From assembly GCA_026005175.1 (NCBI GenBank), contig BPKO01000001.1, positions 434,001-498,000 on the forward strand: a DNA stretch of 64,000 nucleotides, read 5' to 3'. A model generated the notes under the pieces. It was not told the DNA's origin and searched no databases. It saw only the letters and a list, made by a program, of their open reading frames with translations. The position numbers and the translations under genes are program-made. This stretch comes from Candidatus Tectimicrobiota bacterium. GTDB lineage: Bacteria; Tectomicrobia; Entotheonellia; Entotheonellales; Entotheonellaceae. Below, piece by piece: positions 1 through 8,001 of this stretch; position 1 is the first letter of the stretch, and each line of letters starts with the position of its first letter.

Positions 1-333
1 ACTTGCCGCTCTAGCAGGGCGTGCGCCAGCTCGGGCGCCGCCGCCAAGTGCAAAAACGCATATAAAATCTGACCGGGCCGCAGCAAGGGCCACTCTTGCG
101 GCAGCGGCTCTTTGACTTTCATGATCAGCTCGCTGTTGCCGAACACCTCCTCACGGGGGCACAGCACGGCACCCGCGGCGCGGAAGTCTTCGTCGCGGAT
201 GCCGCTGCCTACCCCGGCGCCTTCCTCGATCAGGACTTGGTGTCCGGCCCCGCACCAAGGTGCGAACCCCACTTGGAACAATAGCAACCCGGTACTCGTC
301 GGGTTTGATTTCCTTGGGCACACCGATGCGCAT
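1..333 (-). CDS. ald: Alanine dehydrogenase, N-terminal part (cut by window edge, one frameshift)
   Basis: Oxidative deamination of L-alanine to pyruvate with NAD+. The reading frame begins MRIGVPKEIKPDEYRVA, the usual N terminus of alanine dehydrogenase and transhydrogenase alpha subunits, after an AGAGGA ribosome site. The frame then breaks. After VPSGVRTLVR the homologous text continues in another frame (AGHQVLIEEGAG, then IMKVKEPL and ILYAFLHLA, all typical of the family). One extra C in the CCCC run at 248-251 explains this. The protein runs off the left edge, so the NAD-binding domain is not visible. Family identity is firm; whether the break is real is uncertain. Confidence 0.85.
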
Positions 334-374
334 AGGCTGTCCTCTGCGGACGCGTACCCCTCTCGTGCCGCGGT

Positions 375-773
375 TCAGGGAAGCTTGAAAAACGTCCCCG
401 TAGCTTCTACGACACGCGTCCCTTCTGGAGTCGTGATCCATCCCTCTGCCACCGCCACCCGCCCGCGTTCGTGCAGCACTCGCCCGTATGCCCGCAAGCG
501 TGTGCCCACGAGGACGGGCTGGCGATAGCGGAGCGCCATTTTGGCCGTCACTACCGGAATGCCCCGGAGCCAGAGACAGTTGGCCATGGCATCGTCCACC
601 AGCGCAGCAAGGATGCCCCCGTGCACCACGCCGTCGTACCCCTGATGGCGGGGCTGGGGGACAAACTCCGCGGTGGCCATGCCGTCTTCAAGCCGAAAGG
701 TGAGCTGGAGCCCTAGCGGATTGCGTTTCCCGCAAACAAAACAGCCGTCCTCACGATAGCGATGCAGCGCCAC
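375..773 (-). CDS. PaaI/YbgC-like hotdog-fold thioesterase
   Basis: Predicted acyl-CoA thioesterase of 132 residues, the usual size of a single hotdog domain. The central motif VVHGGILAALVDDAM matches the HGG motif that starts the hotdog helix in PaaI-type enzymes, and a CFVCG pair near the N terminus is common in this subgroup. The start is GTG, preceded by AGAGGAG. It sits just upstream of alanine dehydrogenase on the same strand, and downstream of the etf genes. The natural substrate cannot be read from sequence. Confidence 0.85.
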   Translation of the reverse strand: MALHRYREDGCFVCGKRNPLGLQLTFRLEDGMATAEFVPQPRHQGYDGVVHGGILAALVDDAMANCLWLRGIPVVTAKMALRYRQPVLVGTRLRAYGRVLHERGRVAVAEGWITTPEGTRVVEATGTFFKLP

Positions 774-860
774 TTCTCCTCTGCCAGGGCGTATCGTGGC
801 AATTGTAGCACGTGCTGCAGCGGCCTGCCCACCGGCAGCAACCAGGGGGTTGGGTGCTCC

Positions 861-1859
861 TTACTTCTTCAACAGTTCCTCGCACTTCTTGTGGAAGGCT
901 GGGATAACCTTTTTGTAGTCTCCCACCACCCCGAGGTGGGCTCGCTGGAAAATCGGCGCATCGGGGTCGCGGTTGATCGCCACGATGGTCTTGGCATATC
1001 CGCACCCGGCCATATGCTGGGCAGCGCCAGAAATGGCGCAGGCGATGTAGAGCTTGGGGCTAATGATTTTCCCGGTCAGGCCAATCTGCATCTGCGTGGG
1101 TACCCAGCCCTCGTCCACCGCAGCCCGCGAGGCGCCCACCGCACCGCCCAGCAGCTTGGCACAGGGCTCCAGGAGGGCGTAGAAGTCTTCAGGGCCTTTG
1201 AGGCCACGGCCGCCGGCAATGACGATTTCGGCGTCTTCGAGGCGGACGCCCTCGGCTTTGGCCTTGACCCGCTCGATCACCCGCGCCGGCAGCGTCGCCG
1301 GGTCGAGGGTAACTTCCACCGGCACCAGGGTCCCTTGCCGAGAAGGATCGCGTACCGCCGGCTCCATAGTCTTGGCCCGCACCGTTGCCATCTGCGGTCG
1401 CGTCTTTTCGATCACCACCGTGGCCATGGCATTGCCACCGGAGACGGGCCGAGTGGCTTCTAGCAGCTTGGTCTCCGGATTGATCGCCAAGTCCACGCAG
1501 TCCGAAGCCAGTCCGGTACCGAGGCGAAACGCCAGCCGCGGCGCGAGGTCGCGCCCGTTGTCGCTCATGCCGATAAGCAAGATGCTGGGCTGGGCTTGGG
1601 CCACGATCTGGGCCATCACCGCCGTGTACGACGCCGTCTGGTACGTCTCCAACACCGGGGCATCGGCCACGTACACAGTGTCAGCCCCGTGATACACGGC
1701 TTCCTGAGCGGCTTCCTGCACCCCGTGCCCTAGCACAGCAGCCAGCAGCGGTTCGCCCAGCGCGTCGGCCAGCTTGCGGCCGGCGCCCAGCAGCTCTTTG
1801 GCAATGGAAGCGAGCGTACCTCCAGTGGTTTCGGCAAACACCATCACCCCTTGCGTCAT
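861..1859 (-). CDS. etfA: Electron transfer flavoprotein alpha subunit
   Basis: FAD-carrying subunit of the soluble ETF heterodimer, which passes electrons from acyl-CoA and related dehydrogenases to the quinone pool. It has 332 residues. The C-terminal FAD domain (about 205-330) has the family signature: [13 protein letters not shown], then [14 protein letters not shown] and [12 protein letters not shown] strong AAAGGAGAG site precedes the ATG. It lies 31 bases downstream of etfB in the same operon. No fused ferredoxin domain is present. Nearby acyl-CoA ligase, enoyl-CoA hydratase and thioesterase genes fit fatty or aromatic acid oxidation, but the partner dehydrogenase is not in the window. 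Confidence 0.96.
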   Translation of the reverse strand: MTQGVMVFAETTGGTLASIAKELLGAGRKLADALGEPLLAAVLGHGVQEAAQEAVYHGADTVYVADAPVLETYQTASYTAVMAQIVAQAQPSILLIGMSDNGRDLAPRLAFRLGTGLASDCVDLAINPETKLLEATRPVSGGNAMATVVIEKTRPQMATVRAKTMEPAVRDPSRQGTLVPVEVTLDPATLPARVIERVKAKAEGVRLEDAEIVIAGGRGLKGPEDFYALLEPCAKLLGGAVGASRAAVDEGWVPTQMQIGLTGKIISPKLYIACAISGAAQHMAGCGYAKTIVAINRDPDAPIFQRAHLGVVGDYKKVIPAFHKKCEELLKK

Positions 1860-1890
1860 CGGTTGGCTCTCCTTTGCCGTGCTCGTATGG

Positions 1891-2691
1891 CTAGATGATT
1901 TTCAGCTCGCGCAAGCGCAGTGCCAGCTTTTCTCCCATCTCCTCCGGGGTTTCCCCTTCGATGAATTCGCAGCTCCCTTCAAACCGCGGAATGTAAAGCT
2001 TGACGACGCGGGTCAGAGACCCGGCGCGGCCCACGCGCGCGGGATCGACCTCTAGCGCCGCGGCATTCCAGACAGGAATCTGCTTTTTACCTGCCGCCAT
2101 GATGCCCTTGAGGGTGGGATAGCGCGGCCGGTTCGCTTCGTTGCTGACCGTCACCAGACACGGCATGGGCAGCTCGATCACCTCGTAACCGTCTTCGAGA
2201 ATTCTCTCCACGCGGACGGTGCCGTCGCGCACCTCGACTTTTTGCACCGCCGTCACGCTGGGCAGGTCGAGGTACTCGGCAATGCCAGAGGGGACTTGCG
2301 CCTGGTCCCAGTCCGAGGCCTGGCGTCCACACAGGATCAGATCGTACTTGCCGAGCTTGCGAATGGCCGCTGCCAGCACATACGCGGTGGCGGTGGCGTC
2401 GGCATCGGCAAAGGCGGGGTCGTGCAGCAAAATCGCTTCGTCGACTCCCATTGCCAGGGCCTGCTTCAGGGCCCGCGTGGCGCTCTCCTCGCCCATGCAC
2501 AGCGCCGTTACTTTTCCGCCTACTGCTTCTTTGAGCTGCAGCGCGGCCTCAATGGCGTTTTCGTCGTAGCCGTTGATCACCGGATCGACGTTGGCCGGAT
2601 TCAAAATGCGCTTGGCTTCTTCATCGATGCGAAAGCTCTCCTTAGGCGCTTCCGGATCGGGAACCTGCTTGATGGTCACGATGATGTCCAC
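1891..2691 (-). CDS. etfB: Electron transfer flavoprotein beta subunit
   Basis: AMP-binding subunit of ETF, 266 residues. The N terminus MDIIVTIKQVPDPE and the beta-subunit signature VTVSNEANRPRYPTLKGIMAA followed by KK are diagnostic. It is the first gene of an etfBA pair; a plausible sigma-70 promoter lies upstream at 2825-2854. The bifurcating and non-bifurcating types cannot be told apart confidently by eye. No butyryl-CoA dehydrogenase or FixCX partner is adjacent. Confidence 0.96.
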   Translation of the reverse strand: MDIIVTIKQVPDPEAPKESFRIDEEAKRILNPANVDPVINGYDENAIEAALQLKEAVGGKVTALCMGEESATRALKQALAMGVDEAILLHDPAFADADATATAYVLAAAIRKLGKYDLILCGRQASDWDQAQVPSGIAEYLDLPSVTAVQKVEVRDGTVRVERILEDGYEVIELPMPCLVTVSNEANRPRYPTLKGIMAAGKKQIPVWNAAALEVDPARVGRAGSLTRVVKLYIPRFEGSCEFIEGETPEEMGEKLALRLRELKII

Positions 2692-2824
2692 CGTCTCCTC
2701 CTTGTCTCACTCCCTGCTCGAGATCAGAGCCCGCCGGCCAAGGCGTTACTCGCCGCATCGGCGTGACCCACGGCGGTGCGCAGCGCACTCCCCGGGTTTG
2801 TGGTGTCGAGGGAAAGGCACCCAA

Positions 2825-2854
2825 ACCATAGAAAACACATCCCGGGCCTGTCAA
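2825..2854 (-). promoter_or_regulatory. Candidate sigma-70 promoter for etfBA
   Basis: On the minus strand a perfect -35 TTGACA (2854-2849) is followed after 18 bases by TATGGT (2830-2825). It is correctly oriented about 130 bases ahead of etfB. The -10 is imperfect. Confidence 0.5.
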
Positions 2855-2862
2855 GCACCCCC

Positions 2863-3881
2863 TTATGCCAAGCCATAGAGGCGACAGGCGTTGTCGGCCA
2901 GCAGCTTGGCTTTCTGGGCTTCGGTTACGTCCGGGCGCCGCTGCAGCTGGGCAATCGACGCCGGATATTCGCAATCCCAGTGCGGATAGTCCGAGGCGTA
3001 GACCACTTGGTCCTCTCCTACCACGGCGAGGGTGGGGCCGAGGAGGGTTTCTCCTGCCTCCAGCGAGAAGTAGACGGTGCCGCCGCGGATGACCTCGCTG
3101 GGCTTGCGGCTCAGGGCCGGGGCCTCTGCAGCGCCGCGTTTTTCGTACTCCTCATCCATGCGGTCCATCCAGAAAGGCACCCAAGTAACCCCGGCCTCGA
3201 GAAAGGCCAGGCGCAGATTGGGAAATCGCTCCGGGACGCCTTCAAAGACGATGCTGGTTAGCTGTCGCATGATGCCGAAGGGATGCGACACGGTGTGCGC
3301 TTGGATAAAGCGCGGAAAGCGCTCCACCCCGGCGCCGCCCAAGTGCGAACCGCTGGCGTGTACTGCCAGGGGACAGCCAAGCCGCTCCGCTTCCTCGTAC
3401 AGCGGCCAGTAACAGCGCTGGCCCAGCAGGGGATGTCCGCCGTCGGCCGCCAGCATGGCGGCAACCAGCCGCAGCTCGGTCACCGCACGCCTCAGTTCTT
3501 TGACCGCTTCGTCGACGTCTTGGACCGGCAGCAAGGCCACCGGGAGCAGGCGACCCGCGGCGTCCGGTAGTGCTCGGCAACGTAGGTGTTGTACGCCCGA
3601 CTGACGGCCACCGCCACGTCAGGGTCGCGAATAAAGCTGTGGAACAGGCCAAAGGTGGGAAAAAGCACGGCCCGCTCCATGCCGCCCTGCGCCATGGCGC
3701 GTAGCCAAGCGGCTGCGTCCGGAACGTCAATCCACAGGCGTCCCTGGAGATGGCGGTCCCAGCCGTCCGAGGGGAACAGCTCGCGCAGCGACGCCCGCCG
3801 GTAGGGTGGCTCCACGTAGTCCAGCAAGACGTCGGTTTCACGGATGTGGCCGTCGGCGTCGATCACCCGGGTAGTTTTCAT
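2863..3881 (-). CDS. Amidohydrolase 2 (ACMSD-like) family protein, one frameshift
   Basis: Metal-dependent hydrolase or decarboxylase of the amidohydrolase-2 superfamily. The first part starts MKTTRVIDADGHIRE, where the DxDxH-like motif supplies metal ligands. The second part has AVHASGSHLGG, a family HxH region, and VYASDYPHWD near the C terminus with the conserved Asp. The two parts are in different frames and join at about 3563-3567, where one C appears to be missing from a CC run. Restoring it gives a continuous EHYRDAAGRLLPVALLPVQD. The whole would be about 340 residues, normal for the family. The substrate is unknown; related enzymes act on aromatic or cyclic acids. Confidence 0.82.
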
Positions 3882-4008
3882 GGCCCTCTTCCCTCCACAA
3901 GGTATCCCGCCTCCCTTTGTAATGCGTGCCACCGGAAATTGCAAGCACCTTTGGCAGCGCGCGCGGGCCACATCCCGCAGCCCACCTCCACAATGGACCA
4001 TGCCCGCC

Positions 4009-4037
4009 TTGACGTGCCGGGATCTCGAACCTACCAT
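4009..4037 (+). promoter_or_regulatory. Candidate promoter for the inositol monophosphatase-family gene
   Basis: TTGACG at 4009-4014, a 17-base spacer, then TACCAT at 4032-4037, about 60 bases before the start codon at 4097. The -35 is good and the -10 weak. Confidence 0.35.
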
Positions 4038-4096
4038 AGTAACGAGAGAGGGAAGCGAAGAAGAACCCTTGCGGCTCGCGACAGGAAGCTACCGCC

Positions 4097-4924
4097 ATGG
4101 CAACCTCCTCATCACCGCCGGATTGGGATGCCATTCTCGAGTTGGCTATTGCCCTTGCCCGTGAGGCGGGAGCAGAGCTGCGCTATCGCTTTGGTCGACA
4201 GGTAGCCATCACGATGAAGGGCGATCGCGACCCGGTAAGCGAAGCCGATTATGCCGCAGAAACCATCATTCGGGAGGGAATTCAGGCCCACTATCCCCGC
4301 CATGCCATTTTGGGTGAAGAGCAAGGCGAAAGCCTGCCTTGCGGGCCGATTCGCTGGCTCATCGATCCGCTCGACGGCACCGTGAATTATCTTCACCGGT
4401 TTCCCCATTTTGCCGTGAGCATTGGCGTTGCTGACGCCCAAGGGGTGCAGGTGGGGGTCGTGTACGATCCGCTGCGCGACGAGCTCTTTACTGCCCGGCG
4501 CGGCGTGGGGGCATTCTGCAACGGCGTTCGTTGTCAGGTCAGTACCACCGCCGACTTGCGACAAGCGCTTCTGGCCACGGGCTTTCCTTACGATCGCCAT
4601 CGCAGAGGCGACAACAACCACCGTGAGTTCATGATGTTCAACCTTGCTGCGCAAGGCGTGCGGCGCAGCGGGGCTGCGGCGCTTGACCTGGCCTATGTGG
4701 CGTGTGGGCGCTTAGACGGTTACTGGGAACAGCACCTTGGCCCCTGGGACGTGGCGGCAGGCGCCTTGCTGGTGGAATGTGCGGGCGGCAAAGTGACCAC
4801 GTACAGTGGGGATCCCTTTGACGGGCTGGGACACCAGCTTGTGGCCTCAAACGGCCATTTGCACGCCGCCATGCTGGCCAAGCTTGCTGGCGTGCGCCGC
4901 CGCGCCTGGGCTTCTCCTCTCTAG
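4097..4924 (+). CDS. suhB: Inositol monophosphatase family protein (SuhB/HisN-like)
   Basis: Mg2+-dependent, Li+-sensitive-type phosphatase of 275 residues. All metal-site motifs are present: ILGEEQGES (metal Glu), WLIDPLDGTVNYLH (the DPxDGTxN signature) and GPWDVAAGALLVECAGG (the WDxAA motif). An AGGAAG site precedes the ATG. Substrate could be inositol-1-phosphate, 3'(2')-PAP or histidinol phosphate; no neighbour decides this. It is followed 49 bases later by an alpha/beta hydrolase on the same strand. Confidence 0.92.
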   Translation: MATSSSPPDWDAILELAIALAREAGAELRYRFGRQVAITMKGDRDPVSEADYAAETIIREGIQAHYPRHAILGEEQGESLPCGPIRWLIDPLDGTVNYLHRFPHFAVSIGVADAQGVQVGVVYDPLRDELFTARRGVGAFCNGVRCQVSTTADLRQALLATGFPYDRHRRGDNNHREFMMFNLAAQGVRRSGAAALDLAYVACGRLDGYWEQHLGPWDVAAGALLVECAGGKVTTYSGDPFDGLGHQLVASNGHLHAAMLAKLAGVRRRAWASPL

Positions 4925-4972
4925 CCGCCGCAGCAGCATCTCCAGATTCCCTGCCTGAGGGAGGCAAGTGCG

Positions 4973-5758
4973 GTGCCTTTTATGCAGCAAGGCCGTTTTC
5001 GTCTTTACTTCGAAGACACCGGCGGCGACGGGCCGGCGGTGGTGTTCCTGCACGGCGCCGGCGGCAACCACCTCAGCTGGTGGCAACAGGTGCCGGCTTT
5101 CCGCGCCACCTACCGCTGTATCACCGTCGACCAGCGCGGCTTTGGCCAGTCCCCTGACCTTCCCGATGGCCCCGGCTGTTCTGCCTTGGCCGCCGATCTC
5201 CTGGCCCTTCTCGATCACCTGGGGCTTGCGCGTGCCGCCGTGGTAGCCCAGTCCATGGGGGGCTGGGCAGCGGTAGGCGCCGCGGTCCAGCAACCCCAGC
5301 GCTTCTGGGCCATCGTGCTGGCCAACACCATTGGTAACTTGAGCGACCCCGACCTTGAGGCGCTGCGCCGCCAGCTGCAAGCCACCCGCCCGCCGCGGCC
5401 ACCGGTGCCGTGGCAAGGGGCCCTGGGCGTCTCTTTTCAGCAGCGGGATGCTGCCAGAACGTTCCTTTACGCCCAGATCAGCGGGCTCAATGCCCCGCGC
5501 AGCGAGGCCTTCTACGAACAGCTCTACCGGCTCACCACGCCGCTTGAACGCTATCGGGCTACCGGCATCCCTACGCTGCTTATTACCGGCGATGAGGATA
5601 TCCTCATCTGGCCCGAGCTCTCCCTCCTGGTGCACGCCAAGCTCCCCGGATCGCAGCTGGTGCGCGTTTCTGGGGCGGGCCACTCGGTCTACTTCGAAGC
5701 GCCGGAGCGCTTCAACCAGGAAGTGCTGGCTTTTCTGGAAGCACACCGTCCTGCGTAG
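4973..5758 (+). CDS. Alpha/beta-fold hydrolase
   Basis: Predicted serine hydrolase of 261 residues. It has the oxyanion loop HGAGGNHLSW, the nucleophile elbow AQSMGGW with Ser94, an acid in TGDEDIL and the catalytic His in GAGHSVYFEAP. The start is taken as GTG 4973 because GGGAGG lies 8 bases upstream; an in-frame ATG at 4982 is spaced less well. It is convergent with a second hydrolase whose stop is 13 bases away. Substrate unknown; the short cap resembles carboxylesterases and beta-ketoadipate enol-lactone hydrolases. Confidence 0.85.
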   Translation: MPFMQQGRFRLYFEDTGGDGPAVVFLHGAGGNHLSWWQQVPAFRATYRCITVDQRGFGQSPDLPDGPGCSALAADLLALLDHLGLARAAVVAQSMGGWAAVGAAVQQPQRFWAIVLANTIGNLSDPDLEALRRQLQATRPPRPPVPWQGALGVSFQQRDAARTFLYAQISGLNAPRSEAFYEQLYRLTTPLERYRATGIPTLLITGDEDILIWPELSLLVHAKLPGSQLVRVSGAGHSVYFEAPERFNQEVLAFLEAHRPA

Positions 5759-5770
5759 GCGACGCTTCGC

Positions 5771-6667
5771 TCATGCCTTTTCTGCTTCGGTTGGGGGCAG
5801 CAGCGCCGAGGGGCCCAAGGAAGCCGGATTGCGCGGTCCCCAGCGGCCGGCTTCGACCAAGCTGAAAAAGTCGCTCAGCGCGCGGTTAAAAGCGTCGGGC
5901 TCTTCGAGGTTGATGGTGTGTCCGCTCTTGGGGAGAATCACCAGTCCCGCGGTGGGAATGGTGCGCTTCATGAATAGCGCCGGCTCCAGACACGGCTCGT
6001 CCTCGTCACCGGTGACGATGAGCGTCGGGACGTGGAGCTGGCGAAGGCGGGCTTCTAGCTCGTAGACCGACGGCCGTCGCGCCTGAACGCCGCGCAGCGT
6101 CAGGGCTGCCCCCAGGGCCGAGTGCTCGGCCAGCTGCGCCACAAACTCTTGCCAGCCCCGGGGATCCTTGTCGGCAAACTGAACGCGGGCCGGGCCACGG
6201 GCATACACCTCGGCCATGGCGCGCATCCCCTCACGGAGGATCCGCTCTGCCGTGGCCTCGGCTTCCCGCTGGAACCGCTCTCGCTCCCTGGCCACCGATC
6301 CATAGCCACAGCCGGCCACGACCAGCGAGCGGGCCAGGTGCGGGTAAGTGAGTCCAAAGTGCAGCACGGCATAGCCACCCATCGACAACCCCACCAGGTG
6401 CGCCCGCGGCAAGGCAAGATGCCGCATGAGCCCGGCAATGTCCTCTACCGCTTGCTCCTGAGAGTATGCCTCGAGGGTCTCAGGGACGTCTGAGGGGGGA
6501 TAGCCGCGGGCATTGTACGTGATGACTTGGTAACGCCGGGAAAAATAGCGCACTTGCGGTTCCCAGCTGCGGTAGTCGCCAGCGAACTCGTGACAAAAAA
6601 GAAGCGGCTCGCCGCTTCCCGTCACCTCGTAGTAAAGCCGAATGCCGTTTACCGGTGCCAGTGGCAT
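5771..6667 (-). CDS. Alpha/beta-fold hydrolase
   Basis: Serine hydrolase of 298 residues, distinct from the convergent neighbour. It has CHEFAGDYRSWEPQ at the oxyanion region, the elbow GLSMGGY with Ser95, TGDEDEPC for the acid and KSGHTINLEEP for the His. The helical cap is longer than in the upstream paralogue. GAGGAGG precedes the ATG. It may share a transcript with the CPBP protease gene upstream on the minus strand. Substrate unknown. Confidence 0.85.
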   Translation of the reverse strand: MPLAPVNGIRLYYEVTGSGEPLLFCHEFAGDYRSWEPQVRYFSRRYQVITYNARGYPPSDVPETLEAYSQEQAVEDIAGLMRHLALPRAHLVGLSMGGYAVLHFGLTYPHLARSLVVAGCGYGSVARERERFQREAEATAERILREGMRAMAEVYARGPARVQFADKDPRGWQEFVAQLAEHSALGAALTLRGVQARRPSVYELEARLRQLHVPTLIVTGDEDEPCLEPALFMKRTIPTAGLVILPKSGHTINLEEPDAFNRALSDFFSLVEAGRWGPRNPASLGPSALLPPTEAEKA

Positions 6668-6719
6668 CGTGCCCCTCCTCGTATGGAAGCGTCATGTGTG
6701 CCCGGTGCGGCCCCTCGCG

Positions 6720-7232
6720 TCAGATGGGCACGCCGGTCAGCAGGAAATAACCAGCATTGTACACCATGTGCAGCACCACGGCTGGGGTTATCCTGGCATA
6801 GACATCCCGAAACCAGCCAAACAGCAGAGAGGGAAAGAAGACAGCGACCGCCCATTCCCATGGATGCTGCCAACCATGACCAAACACAAAGAGAAGTGAA
6901 GTCAAGACGTTGGCAACACTAATGCCCCAGAGTGAACGCTTGCCCCACGGAAAACGAAGAAATAACCCTTGCAGTATACCGCGAAAGAGAATTTCTTCGA
7001 CAACAGGCTGCCACAGAACCAGAGAAAGAAATGGCCACGAGGCGACTTGACACCAGGGAAGAGGGGTCAGCGAGGTGGTCAGTCCCAGGAGCAGCCAAAA
7101 CCCCCCACCCGCCAGGAGCGCCACGAGAAACGGCATCTTCCCGCCGAGGGGGCCGTGCCCGGCGTGCCCCTGTGCCGGCACACGCCTGCCGGCCACGGCG
7201 AGGGCAGGAGACGGTCCTTGCTCAGAACCCAT
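6720..7232 (-). CDS. CPBP family intramembrane glutamic endopeptidase
   Basis: Predicted membrane protease of the Rce1/CPBP (Abi) family, about 170 residues. Motif 1 is VVEEILFRGILQG (the EExxxR glutamates), motif 2 FVFGHGWQHP (FxxxH) and motif 3 LHMVYNAGYF (HxxxN-like). Hydrophobic stretches flank them. The frame is open further upstream but overlaps khpA there, so I start at the ATG at 7232 (MGSEQGP); another ATG at 7136 would remove 32 residues. It lies about 80 bases after khpA on the same strand. Its substrate is unknown. Confidence 0.8.
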   Translation of the reverse strand: MGSEQGPSPALAVAGRRVPAQGHAGHGPLGGKMPFLVALLAGGGFWLLLGLTTSLTPLPWCQVASWPFLSLVLWQPVVEEILFRGILQGLFLRFPWGKRSLWGISVANVLTSLLFVFGHGWQHPWEWAVAVFFPSLLFGWFRDVYARITPAVVLHMVYNAGYFLLTGVPI

Positions 7233-7314
7233 GTCGGCGACCTCGTTGTGCCTGCCGGGCGTGGCGCAAGCGTGGAAACCCGCTCCTTGGGAAGGCCCCC
7301 GTTCACCGCGTTGC

Positions 7315-7578
7315 TCAGGACAAATAGCGGCGTGATCCAGAGGGGTGATCCTCCAGGACTTCCAGCAGCACGTGCTTGCGCTCTTTGGCGCCAATGGCGT
7401 GGAGCAGGGTACGCAAGGCCGCAATGTTGCGCCCCTGGCGGCCGATGACTTTGCCAATGTCCTGCGGTGCCACACGGATCTCGAGAATGCACGTGGTTTC
7501 ACCTTCCACTTGTCGCACTTCCACTGCCTCGGGAGAATCGACGAGTGCCGTGATGATCTCGTACACCAGTTTCTGCAT
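7315..7578 (-). CDS. khpA: KH-domain RNA-binding protein KhpA
   Basis: Small RNA-binding protein of 87 residues with a single type-II KH domain. DIGKVIGRQGRNIAALRTLL carries the GxxG loop, and the overall pattern from MQKLVYEIITALVD onward matches KhpA (YlqC). An AAAAGGAGAGG site precedes the ATG. KhpA is often encoded near rpsP and rimM, but here it stands with a CPBP protease and no KhpB partner is visible. A well spaced promoter lies directly upstream. Confidence 0.9.
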   Translation of the reverse strand: MQKLVYEIITALVDSPEAVEVRQVEGETTCILEIRVAPQDIGKVIGRQGRNIAALRTLLHAIGAKERKHVLLEVLEDHPSGSRRYLS

Positions 7579-7641
7579 GCAGCCTCTCCTTTTCCCGCCT
7601 TACCTCTATAGCAACCGCTGGCAACCGTTTGTGAGTCGGCA

Positions 7642-7670
7642 ATCGTAAGCAAGGTGCCACGCGAAGTCAA
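7642..7670 (-). promoter_or_regulatory. Candidate sigma-70 promoter for khpA
   Basis: On the minus strand TTGACT (7670-7665), a 17-base spacer, then TACGAT (7647-7642), about 65 bases ahead of khpA and divergent from the trp operon promoter. Confidence 0.5.
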
Positions 7671-7719
7671 GCAACCAAACAGTCACCCAAATCGATCCCA
7701 TCACTGCGGCTCATGGCGC

Positions 7720-7748
7720 TTGACAGGCGGGACGGCTTCGGGTACAGT
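7720..7748 (+). promoter_or_regulatory. Candidate sigma-70 promoter of the trp operon
   Basis: A perfect -35 TTGACA at 7720-7725, a 17-base spacer and TACAGT at 7743-7748. Transcription would begin near 7755, about 30 bases before the leader peptide, as expected for a leader-attenuated amino acid operon. Confidence 0.65.
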
Positions 7749-7784
7749 GTGGACCTGCATGACCCCGTTGAGAGGAGAGAGCCC

Positions 7785-7898
7785 ATGGGTCGCTATCGAT
7801 CCAGTCTGTCGGTACGGCGTCCCGCGAGGTCTGTGTCACGGCTTCTCGCCCCCGCGGCTTGCTGGCGATGGTTCCCTTCCTCCTGGCAGCGATGGTAA
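7785..7898 (+). CDS. trpL: trp operon leader peptide (Trp-rich)
   Basis: A 37-codon reading frame ending in ACWRWFPSSWQRW and stop: four tryptophan codons among the last 12. A strong AGAGGAGAGA site lies 4-14 bases before the ATG. Trp is otherwise rare, so this clustering just ahead of trpE is the classical sign of a regulatory leader peptide whose ribosome stalls when charged tRNA-Trp is scarce. The final Trp codon and the stop lie in the 5' arm and loop of a hairpin (7886-7909). The peptide itself is expected to have no function after synthesis. Not verified by homology. Confidence 0.75.
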   Translation: MGRYRSSLSVRRPARSVSRLLAPAACWRWFPSSWQRW

Positions 7899-7965
7899 CG
7901 CCATCCTGCGTCTAAGCGTTTCTGCGCCCCTTTCGCTTCCAGAGTTTTCTAGACGCTAAACGCTT
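7886..7965 (+). promoter_or_regulatory. Putative trp attenuator region with competing RNA pairings
   Basis: A hairpin overlaps the end of trpL: 7886-7895 pairs with 7901-7909 (nine pairs, one bulged C). Downstream, GCGTCTA (7908-7914) is complementary to TAGACGC (7950-7956), and AAGCGTTT (7914-7921) to AAACGCTT (7958-7965). Because the first long-range pairing uses bases in the 3' arm of the first hairpin, these are mutually exclusive or pseudoknotted alternatives, as attenuation needs. A long T-run is missing after 7966, so a standard intrinsic terminator is not evident; control could instead act on trpE translation. Confidence 0.55.
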
Positions 7966-8001
7966 TGGTGTTGGTGTATCTCTTGGCATGGAGAGACAGC
8001 C

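Noticed and set aside
7648-7664. TGGCAC...TTGC near khpA as a second sigma-54 promoter
   Set aside because: The spacing between the TGGCAC and TTGC blocks is too short, and a good sigma-70 element overlaps it.
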